Below, in pieces: positions 55,836-64,000 of a stretch of DNA of 64,000 bases. Made by a program: the position numbers and the translations under genes. The notes under the pieces were generated by a model that was given only the letters and a program-made list of their open reading frames with translations, was not told where the DNA came from and did not search any database. Origin of the DNA: Carettochelys insculpta (Eukaryota > Chordata > Testudines > Carettochelyidae); NCBI RefSeq assembly GCF_033958435.1, contig NC_134160.1, forward strand, positions 18,153,001 to 18,217,000, given 5' to 3'. The stretch's first letter is position 1. Each line of letters starts with the position of its first letter.

Positions 55836-57321
55836 ACTATTACTCTGCTTAACCCTTATACTCCACATGGACCATAGGTCATCTACATGTCTCCTCCACT
55901 TCACTCTGTCTTTGAACAAAACTTCTAGCTGGCTCCAGGAGTACTCCAGTGGTTGTCCTTCAGTCTCAGTAGACCTTCTCCACATTGTCCCAGGTCTTCC
56001 TCTATTGCATTTGCCTTGAATGTTCCATGTGAGAGCTTGACAGGCTATGCTAAATGAAGGTTTTCTGAGAGTGTGGGTCAGCCATCCCCACTTTCTTCTC
56101 TTGATTTCAGTGTCAGTTGGTTCTTGTCCTTCTCTTTTCAAAGCTCCACATTTGTGACAAAGTCTTATCATTTGATGTGAAGGGTGTATCACAGGCATCT
56201 GTTTATGAATGTCTGTAGCTTGTGATTTGAAGACGTTTTAAGTACACTAGGTCTTGCATCCATACAAGAGGACACTCTTCATTTGTGTTGAAGATCCACA
56301 GTTTCATCTTCACAGCTATTATTTGTGAACTCCATATGGGATGGAGAGTCTTGAATGCAACTGTGGTTTTTCCTGTCCTGGAATTAATATCTTATCTGTT
56401 CTGACATCTATGCCCGTAATACTCCCCAAATAGGTGAACTTCTCCACATCTTCCAGGTCATCCCCTCCAAGTGTGATGTTGTTCTTGTTGGACTGGTTGA
56501 CCCTCACTGTCTTGGTCTTTCCCTTGTTAATGCTCAGTCCACTCACTGAGGCAATTTTGTCGAGTGTTGTGACCTTTTCTTTCATGCTTTCATGTTGGTG
56601 TGAAAGGAGGATGACATCATCAGCAAAATCAATGTCCTCTAACTCTTTGAAAAGTATCCATTGAATGTCTCGTTGATGGCCTTCTGTCGTCCTTTTCATA
56701 ATTCAGTCCATTGTGATCAAGAACATGAAGGGTGACAATAAGCACCCTTGTCCCATTCCTGACAGCTTGCTGAAGGATTCAGTTAAGACACCATTGTGAG
56801 CAACTTGGCATGTTGAGGGTTCATATGTTAAACAAATCAAATTAACAATTTTGGATGGGATGCCGTGGTGTTGCAGCAGTTTCCACAAAGTGTCTCTATC
56901 AACGCTGTCAAAGGATTCTTCAAAGGCTATGAATGTTATGTACAGAGGGGGAGTTCCACTCGAGTGACTGTTCTTTGATCACTCTGCGAATTGCTATTTG
57001 GTCAGTATGGGATCTCTTGCTTTGTAAGCCGGCCTGTTCTTCCCTGAGCTGTCTATCTATTTCTATCCATTATTTATAGCCAGGCACGAAGGTATAACCG
57101 TATTTGCTCTGATCCATCAGACAGAGACAAACATCTACAAGACCTTTACCAAGCTTTCCTCAAACTACAATACCCACCTAAGGAAGGGAGGAAACAGATT
57201 GATAGAGCCGGATGGGTACCCAGAAGCCACATGCTACAAGACAGTCCTCGCAAGGAAAACAAGAGAACACCATTGACCATAACATACAGCCCCCACCTAA
57301 GGCCTCTCCAATACATCATCA

Positions 57322-58390
57322 GTGATCTGCATCCTGAACAATGATCTTTCACTCTCACAGACCTTGGGAGGCAGGCCTGTCCTTGCCTACAGACAGCCTG
57401 CCAACCTTACACAAATCCTCACCAGCCACTACAAACCACAAACCAGTGACTCTAGGCCTGGAACCAGCCCCTGCAACAGTCCTCGCTGCCAACTCTGCTC
57501 ACATATCTACACCAGTGACATCATCACAGGACCTAACACCAACCACACCATCAGGGGCTCCTTTCACTGCACATCTACTAATATAATATATGCCATCATG
57601 TGCCAGCAATGCCCCACTGCAATTTATATTGGCCAAAATGGACAGTCTCTCCATAAAAGAATAAACAGACATAAATCAGATATCTTAGACTTAGACTTAG
57701 GTCCGCCTGTGCGTCTGGGCACATTTGGCAACAAGCGCTCTCCAGAGATTTCAGTCTGATGCCACTGTTTCCGCTTCTTCCCACGTTAGACCAATGTTCT
57801 TAAAGTCTTCTTTAACCGTGCTTTGCCACATTTTCAGTGGTCTTCCCCTCTTTCTCTTTCCTTTAGCTGGTGTCCATCGCATTGATACCTTTGGATGAAG
57901 ATTATCTGAAAGACGCAAGATGTGTCCAACAAGACGCAATCTACGCTCTGCCACAACATCCTGCAGTCTCCGCAGACCACATCTTCGTAGAATCTCTTCA
58001 TTACCAATGCGATCGATGTAGGTAACACCAAGGATCTTACTCAGACATCGTTGGTGGAACACATTCAGCTTATGTGATAAAAATCAGACATCAGGAACGG
58101 TAATATACAGAAGCCTGTGGGTGAACACTTCAATCTCCCTGGACACTCAGTGACAGATTTAAGGGTGACAGTCCTGAAACAAAGAAATTTCAAAAATCAG
58201 ATGGAGAGAGAAATCTCTGAGCTGCAATTTATTTCCAAATTTGACTCCATTAACCATGGATTAAACAGAGACTGGGAGTGGCTCGCAGCTTACAAAAGCC
58301 GTTTGTTTGCTCTGGGTGCTAATGTCGCCCCATTAGACTCTGACAAAGGCTCATATCCCCCGTCCGATCTGACTTGGTTTGTCCTCTTTT
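57322..58390 (+). pseudogene. Penelope GIY-YIG endonuclease fragment, copy 2, interrupted
   Basis: First part (to 57684): LGGRPVLAYRQPANLTQIL, CNSPRCQLCSHIYTSDIITG, IIYAIMCQQCPTAIYIGQNG and LHKRINRHKSD. After the LINE insert (58093 on): VGEHFNLPGHSVTDLRVTVL, NQMEREISELQFISKFDSIN and GLNRDWEWL. It is close to copy 1 at 50064, which lacks the interruption and serves as an uninterrupted reference. Confidence 0.85.
57685..58080 (-). mobile_element. LINE 3' tail inserted in the Penelope endonuclease
   Basis: 396 bp, flanked by AAATCAGATATC (57673-57684) and AAATCAGACATC (58081-58092), a 12-bp duplication with one mismatch. The minus strand encodes FHQRCLSKILGVTYIDRIGN, LRLVGHILRLSDNLHPKVSM, GKRKRGRPLKMWQSTVKEDF and EEAETVASD, the C-terminus of an RT-endonuclease LINE distinct from the one at 55836. 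It ends at 57685 in a (TTAGAC)n-like tail. Strongly 5'-truncated. Confidence 0.88.
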
Positions 58391-58880
58391 GATAAGCACT
58401 GTTGATACTGGGCCATTTCCACCTTGCTGAATAGACTTTGTCAGCTCTGGCCCTCCCTCTTACTGGGAACCCACTCTTTAAATACCCCTCTGAAACCACC
58501 CCACACACACACATGCATCTGACGAAGCGGGTCTTTGCCCACGAAAGCTTAAGCTCCAAAATATCTGTCTGTCTGTAAGGTGCCACAGGACTTCTTGTTC
58601 TCTATTTCTGTCTCCGTTCTCTCCAGGAGAATCCTATTGAACACTTTTCCTGGAACAGACAGTAAAATGATGCCCCTCCAGTTCTTGCGTTCCTTCAGGT
58701 TGTCTGTCTTCGAAAGCTGGATAAAGTAGCCATGTTTCCAGTCTTGTGGGATCTCCTCAGTGTCCCAAATTTTCCCAAAGAGATTATTCATCGTGTTGAC
58801 CAATGTCTCACTACCTGCCTTGATTGTTTCTGTGTTTTGCATCACCTCTGTGAGTCCAGGCAGGGGAATTTCATGACAGC

Positions 58881-60224
58881 CTGGAGTTCAGAGGCAGATA
58901 CCATGAGCAGGGTTTGTTCACAGTTGACCACAATGGTATTCTTCTATGAGAACACAGAGACAGCAGCACTCAGGGAGGCTTTGAAAAATAGCTGTTTGAA
59001 TGATTGTAAAAAAAACAAAAACAAAGCAAAACCCCTTACCCTTTCGTCCCCCAAAATACAAACTTTTTTTTGTGAAAATAATTTTCCCTTTACATACAGT
59101 CTTTTTCCTGCGCCTTAATCCTGCCCACCTCATTGTGGGGCGCAATGATTCTGCTGTATTTGACTGGTGTGATACCACCCCACAATGACTTGTGCACCCC
59201 ACCACATGTGAACCAATAAATCCGAGTGTGGCTTTCTCGGAAAGAATACTCTTATTTGGGGGGATCGGGTTAAGGTGCAGGGGAAAGACAGGATGTGAAG
59301 GGAGGTTATTTTCACAAAAAGAATGTTTGTATTTTGGGGGAGGGAAGGCTAAGGGTTTTTTTTTTGGTTTATTTCATTTTTGGTTTTGTACTAGGGGTTC
59401 CCACATGCATGAAATAACTGAGACCTGGTACCTGGCTTCCCTGTGCCTGGGCGCAGGCCCCAGTGACAACCCACCAGCCCCTCATCCTGAACACGGGGCA
59501 GTACCTCTGGGGTATCATCAGCCCCATCAGCTTCAGCAACCTCTCCCCGCCTCGCCTGGATCCCTCTGATGCAAGTCCTCTGGGGACGATTGCGCAGGGG
59601 CAGCTGTGCTCTGGGCCTTCTCCACCTCCAGCGCGGTTCTTGCGCTGCCCTCCCCGCAACGGTTTGTGCGCCTGCCACACGTGAACCCATAAATGGGACA
59701 CTTTTCGGCGGGGGGGCGGGGGGGTAGAGGGCTGAGAGGCAGGGAAAGGGAGGGGCAGCAAGGGGGGGTGGAATAACTTGCTCAGGGGGGCAAGGACTTT
59801 GGGGCGGAGTGTCAGGCTCTCCTTGCCCTCCCTGACTGCATCTGCAACTGAATGATGCGCAGGGAGTCCCTCTGCAGCTCCAGTGTGGAAAGCAGGACCT
59901 TGGTTGGCTTCCTCCCAGCCCCAGGGAGCTGTGCCGCATCCTCTCAGCTGGGCCAGTTCCTCTCTCCTGAACTCCAGGACCTTCTGCTGCCCTCTGGCTG
60001 GCAGCAGCTGTCCTGTCAGCCCCTTCTGGCTGCTGCAGCATGAGGCCCTGCCTGGATCTTTCGCACTTCCTCACCCTGTCTCCCATGCTGGGGATGCCTG
60101 CTGAAAGGTGAAGGTCAAAACTGAGATGCGATTCACACAAAGCTGCTTCCCCATACACCAGACGGCCTGTCTGTCTTTACAATCAGCGACGCTTTCTTTT
60201 GCCAAGGCCACTTCTGGCTTCTTG
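58881..60224. other. Unrecognised sequence containing a long imperfect inverted repeat
   Basis: Arms at about 59028-59135 and 59258-59358 pair imperfectly over about 100 bp ('cccccaaaatacaaac', 'gtgaaaataa', 'caccttaa' are shared in inverted form). 59370-60160 is GC-rich; the minus-strand frame there has no domain. It could be the far end of Harbinger copy C, but no terminus was seen. Confidence 0.4.
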
Positions 60225-61378
60225 AGAATGACGGTGAATCAAACTCTTCACAATGGACGGGGGGTAACTAGTGGTGTTCCCCAGGGGTCAGTCCTGGGAC
60301 CGATCCTGTTCAACTTGTTTATCAATGATCTAGAAAATGAGGTAAGCAGTGAGGTGGCAAAGTTTGCAGATGACACCAAGTTGTTCAGGACAGTCAAAAC
60401 CAAAAGGGATTGTGAAGAACTACAAAAAGATCTCAGCAAACTGAGTGATTGGGCAGCAAAATGGCAAATGAAATTTAATGTGGGTAAGTGTAAGGTAATG
60501 CATGTTGGAAAAAATAACCCAAATTACACGTACAACATGATGGGGTCAAATTTAGCTACGACAGATCAGGAAAGGGATCTTGGAGTTATAGTGGATAGTT
60601 CTCTGAAGACATCCACGCAGTGTGCAGCGGCAGTTAGTAACGCAAATAGGATGTTAGGCATTATTAAAAAAGGGATCGATAATAAGACAAAATATATCAT
60701 ACTTCCCCTATATAAAACTATGGTACGCCCACATCTTGAGTACTGCGTGCAGATGTGGTCTCCTCACCTCAAAAAAGATATATTGGCATTAGAAAAGGTT
60801 CAGAAAAGGGTGACTAAGATGATTAGGGGCTTGGAACGGGTCCCATATGGGGAGAGGCTAGAGAGACTGGGACTTTTCAGTCTGGAAAAGAGGCGATTGA
60901 GGGGTGATATGATAGAGGTATATAAAATCATGAATGGTGTGGAGAAAGTGAATATAGAAAAATTATTTACCTTTTCCCATAATACAAGAACTAGGGGACA
61001 CCAAATGAAATTGATGGGTAGTAGGTTCAAAACTAATAAAAGGAAATTTTTCTTCACACAGCGCACAGTCAACCTGTGGAACTCCTTGCCGGAGGAGGCT
61101 GTGAAGGCCAGGACTCTATTAGGGTTTAAAAAAGAGCTTGATAAATTTTTGCAGGTTAGGTCCATAAATGGCTATTAGCCAGCGGTAAAGTATGGTGCCC
61201 TGGCCTTCAGTACAAGGGCAGGAGATGGATGGCAGGAGATAAATCACTTGATCATTGTCTTCTGTTCTCCTTCTCCGGGGCACCTGGCATTGGCCACTGT
61301 CGGCAGATGGGGTGCTGGGCTGGATGGACCTTTGGTCTGACCCAGTATGGCCATTCTTATGTTCTTATGTTCTTATTG
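60225..61378 (+). mobile_element. CR1 LINE, sense, 5'-truncated, best-preserved copy
   Basis: The truncated RT frame is open from its entry to a TAA-free end at TAG 61176-61178: [40 protein letters not shown] (FADD box), [55 protein letters not shown] and [20 protein letters not shown]. About 310 codons remain without a stop, unlike the other CR1 copies. The 3' UTR ends in ATTCTTATGTTCTTATGTTC repeats. The first half of RT and the endonuclease are missing, so it cannot move alone. Confidence 0.93.
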
Positions 61379-61997
61379 CACCAGCTATCACTTACCCAGA
61401 CCATTTCATTGTGGACGTGGTAAGGTATTGCCCACTTAACAAAGCACTGGGTGTGGGGGGCAGTGTTAAGCAGGAGAAGCTGGATGGTGTCTCGGAGCAT
61501 GGGGAGAAGTTTTCTTGGTGGTCTCTGGAGCAAGCCTCTGCAGGGAAAAGGCCTTTTAAAGCAGGGAAAACCTGTGCTGGACTTGCCAGTGTCAAATAGC
61601 AAGGTCCGCTGAGCCTGGCAGCCATATGGCGAGGGGGAAGAGTTCGATTCCAGGCACATGGCCAGCTGGGTGCAGAGTGATCCAAGTAAAGAACAAAGAA
61701 AGGCAGGGGGAAAGTTTTCCAGCTGCATGGCAGGGGGAAAATGGTTTCTTGGCAGCTCCCAGTCAAGCCAGCAGCATGATTGGAGGGGATAAGACCAGGA
61801 GAGCCTGCCAGCTGTGCGGAGGGGGAGAAGACAGAGTGCCCGCCAGCCACATGGTGCAGCAATGCAGTCCAGGGAAAAGTAAAAGGGCAGGGAGCATTGC
61901 AAAGAAATCCAACCCAAATTCCTGTGCTTCTTTAGGTTGCCAAAGCCATCGCTCTCCCAAGCATAACAGAGAGTGAAAAAGAAGAGATGCTCATCCT
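61379..61997. other. Unrecognised sequence
   Basis: Purine-rich, with repeats of 'gcagggaaaa'/'caggggg(a)aag' spaced through 61540-61880. No gene recognised. Confidence 0.35.
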
Positions 61998-62679
61998 GGC
62001 TATGTCTACATGTGCACGCCACATCGAAATAGTCTATTTCGATGAATAACGTCTACACGTCCTCCAGGGCTGGTGCTGTCGACGTTCAACTTCGACGTTG
62101 GGCAGCACCACATCGAAATAGGCACTGCGAGGGAATGTCTACACGCCAAAGTAGCACACATCGAAATAAGGGTGCCAGCAACAGCTGCAGACAGGGTCAC
62201 AGGGCGGACTCAACAGCAAGCCGCTCCCTTAAAGGGCCCCTCCCAGACACAGTTGCACTAAACAACACAAGATCCACAGAGCCGACAACTGTTTGCAGAC
62301 CCTGTGCATGCAGCATGGATCCCCAGCTGCAGCAGCAGCAGCCAGAAGCCCTGGGCTAAGGGCTGCTGCACACGATGACCATAGAGCCCCGCAGGGGCTG
62401 GAGAGAGAGCGTCTCTCAACCCCTCAGCTGATGGCCGCCATGGCGGACCCCACTATTTCGATGGTGCGGGACGCGGATTGTCTACACGTGCCCTACTTCA
62501 ATGTTCAACTTCGAAGTAGGGCGCTATTCCCATCCCCTCATGGGGTTAGCGACTTCGAAGTCTCGCCACCTAATGTCGATTTCAACTTCGAAATAGCGCC
62601 CAAGACGTGTAGCCGTGATGGGCTCTATTTCGAAGTTGGCGCCGCTACTTTGAAGTAGCGTGCACGTGTAGACACGGCC
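61998..62679 (+). mobile_element. Nonautonomous Harbinger derivative with transposase start
   Basis: 682 bp with inverted ends GGCTATGTCTACATGTGCAC and …GTGCACGTGTAGACACGGCC. The leader resembles that of copy A at 38736. It retains the first codons of the transposase (ATG at 62315, MDPQLQQQQPEALG then stop) and then jumps to the right end. An internal deletion of an autonomous element is the likely origin. Flanks CCT and CTT may be a decayed 3-bp duplication. Confidence 0.85.
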
Positions 62680-62695
62680 CTTGTGTGAGCACAAG

Positions 62696-62911
62696 CCTGG
62701 AAAACTTGCCAAAATGCTGTGTGGCGCCATGATACCAGATGGCTACCTGGCTGCCTGGCAGGGAAAGGTGTGCTATTGTGGAAGCTGCAGTAAGTCAGGC
62801 CTGCTCAAAAACCTCATGGAAAAAATACAAGAGTGTCTGGATGAGGCCTTCCTGGAGATGGCCAAAAAGGATAAGCGCTCCATCCACAGAAATATTAACA
62901 CGCCGTTCTAA
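62696..62911 (+). pseudogene. Unidentified coding-like segment
   Basis: A 72-codon segment (KLAKMLCGAMIPDGYLAAWQ…, LLKNLMEKIQECLDEAFLEM…, KRSIHRNINTPF, TAA at 62909) has a protein-like composition. It starts right after the Harbinger derivative. I do not recognise the family; a transposon ORF or retrocopy fragment is possible. Confidence 0.3.
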
Positions 62912-64000
62912 GGGGCACAGATCCAGAGAAAACCTATGCTTAAATCCAACTGCAACCTGGGTGTAGCATTCTAGAAAAAAATACTCACCAGAACTGTTAC
63001 GTAGCAGCTCGGTGGTTTGGGGGAACCACAGCATGACCACCTGTCAGCCCTGTGCTCTTGGGGGAGGGGGCGAGGAAGAGACACTCATGGAAAACAAATC
63101 CCCTTCCCCCAGGCCTCCACTTGAATCAAAGACAAAGCACTGAAACTGGAAGAGGAGGACACACCTAAATCCTACCAACAAAGGTGATTGGATTGTGGAA
63201 ACATCCCAGCCACATCTGCATTGAAATTAGAACAGAAAGACATCTCCATCAGTGTAATGAATGGGGAACAGCTCTTCCAAAGTAGGAACTGCACTGAACT
63301 ATGGGTTACCGAAAGCAGAGAAGCACTGCCTGGTGGGAAATCTCTGCTCTTGATTCTATTGAACCCAGGCCTGCGAACACCCCAATTAGCCATTATCAGA
63401 TCAATTCTAGTAATGGATCCTATTGATACCCAAAATACTGAAAGTGCCTAGTTCCATTGTGAGTTCGTTCAAGGACCATCACCTGTAGCCAGGCATGGTC
63501 TGTCTCTATTGTCTCGCCTCTGTTTACCCATAATCAAATCCAGTGTTCTTCTTGAATCATTGTCCTTTGTCCACAAAAACACATACCCTTGCTCTAGAAA
63601 CTGTTCTGATGCCTGGATGTAAATGCTACATCAGTTCCATTGAGACTTCCTCATCCCCTGCCAAATTGTGCTGGGGGCTCTGCTTGTCTCCTGCCCACTG
63701 GAGCCCCGGCTACCATCACCATCTGGGACTCCTGATCAGCGCAAGATCCACTGAGTGGTGAGATGTCTCTCTCTCCCTCAATCTCTCTCTCTGTCTCGGC
63801 ATAGCCTCCTAACCTTGCCTTATGTAATTAGTTCTGTGGTTTGCTAGCCGTGACATTCATAATCAATTTATTTACTATTGTAACTGTTAAATACATATTC
63901 ACTACCCAGCAATAAATAACTTCCATTGTTAAGCTGGTTGCTTCTCTCTCTTTTTCTTCCTCTCTGGCTCACTCTTCCTCAGGGGTGTTGTTTTGGCTTC
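62912..64000. other. Unrecognised sequence to the window end
   Basis: CT-rich runs at 63761-63800 and 63943-63965. AATAAA occurs at 63911-63916 after 'ctacccagc'. This could be the start of an LTR continuing beyond the window, but no second copy is available. No gene recognised. Confidence 0.3.

Larger units (their letters stand above)
57065..58600 (+). mobile_element. Penelope-like element, sense, inserted in the RTE-like LINE
   Basis: Flanked by the 9-bp duplication TCTATTTCT (57056-57064 and 58601-58609). It holds the end of the RT region and linker, a Cys-rich motif, a GIY-YIG endonuclease and a 3' pseudo-LTR (58513-58600, 'cccacgaaagcttaagctcc', 'taaggtgccacaggacttc'). It is 5'-truncated and interrupted at 57685-58080. 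Confidence 0.9.
55836..58880 (-). mobile_element. RTE-like LINE, antisense, split by a Penelope element
   Basis: The minus strand carries RT blocks in order: NTMNNLFGKIWDTEEIPQDW and NWRGIILLSVPGKVFNRILL (58549-58845), then after the Penelope insert 'REEQAGLQSKRSHTDQIAIR' (about 56990-57050), HGIPSKIVNLICLTY and GMGQGCLLSP (56703-56888), IDFADDVILLSH with the FADD catalytic box (56319-56699), and the tail RKWGWLTHTLRKPSFS with GKCNRGRPGTMWRR (55755-56198). The 3' end near 55836 is a TACTACTATTACT repeat. Frameshifts separate the blocks. Confidence 0.85.

Noticed and set aside
59391..60158. 255-codon minus-strand frame
   Set aside because: Pro/Arg/Ser-rich with no motif. It could be part of a Harbinger second ORF but nothing supports this.
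1..64000. Host defence system, operon or novel multi-gene system
   Set aside because: No clustered, co-oriented host genes were found. The coding content is explained by retrotransposons and DNA transposons.

Overview
This window is vertebrate nuclear DNA. It has no operons or dense coding and is filled with nested, mostly decayed transposable elements. The mix is abundant CR1 LINEs, Penelope-like elements, a DIRS-like tyrosine-recombinase retrotransposon, a Gmr1-type Ty3 element, PIF/Harbinger transposons with foldback MITEs, and hAT and Tigger-like MITEs. This mix suggests a sauropsid, most likely a turtle (an inference; the species cannot be named from the window). No complete host gene was recognised, nor any rRNA, tRNA or CRISPR. 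Many open frames in the GC-rich parts look like chance.

Layout. 1-7.6 kb: GC-rich unrecognised sequence with an antisense CR1 (1364-2522) split by a Penelope-type inverted-repeat insertion. 7.7-8.4 kb: a Harbinger-like MITE holding a solo LTR related to the Ty3 element further on. 9.2-11.2 kb: an old antisense CR1. 12.6 kb: a hAT MITE. 14.04-20.28 kb: the remnant of a BED-finger (hAT-like) reading frame split by a nearly intact Ty3 element (14276-20171, minus strand) with two LTRs, a CAATG target duplication, primer binding site, polypurine tract, gag, protease and an integrase-before-RT pol. 21.6-31.8 kb: CR1 pieces, two large foldback MITEs, small MITEs, a 40-bp minisatellite and an RTE-like LINE tail. 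34.9-36.8 kb and 38.7-40.6 kb: two diverged Harbinger transposase pseudogenes in opposite orientations that share an intron. 40.65-45.9 kb: an antisense DIRS-like element with gag, RT, RNase H and recombinase remnants, carrying a palindromic Penelope insertion. 45.9-48.5 kb: a long antisense CR1. 49.8-52.9 kb: a Penelope 3' end, a MITE pair and a very old LINE. 53.1-58.9 kb: a stack of insertions, in which a Harbinger transposase is cut by a CR1 and then by an RTE-like LINE, that LINE is cut by a Penelope element, and the Penelope element is cut by another LINE tail. 60.2-61.4 kb: a relatively well-preserved sense CR1. 62.0-62.7 kb: an internally deleted Harbinger derivative.

How the parts relate. 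The units are mobile elements rather than cooperating host genes. Autonomous-type Harbinger copies explain the short nonautonomous derivatives (shared termini, TTCGAA-rich ends, 3-bp target duplications). Penelope proteins, represented here by GIY-YIG endonuclease remnants, probably explain the inverted-repeat insertions. The Ty3 element is the youngest dated insertion: its LTRs differ at about 7 substitutions and one indel over 417-418 bp. The two points of most biological interest are its SCAN-like capsid with integrase-first pol order, and the frame-preserving target duplication that still allows the split BED-finger frame to be traced on both sides.
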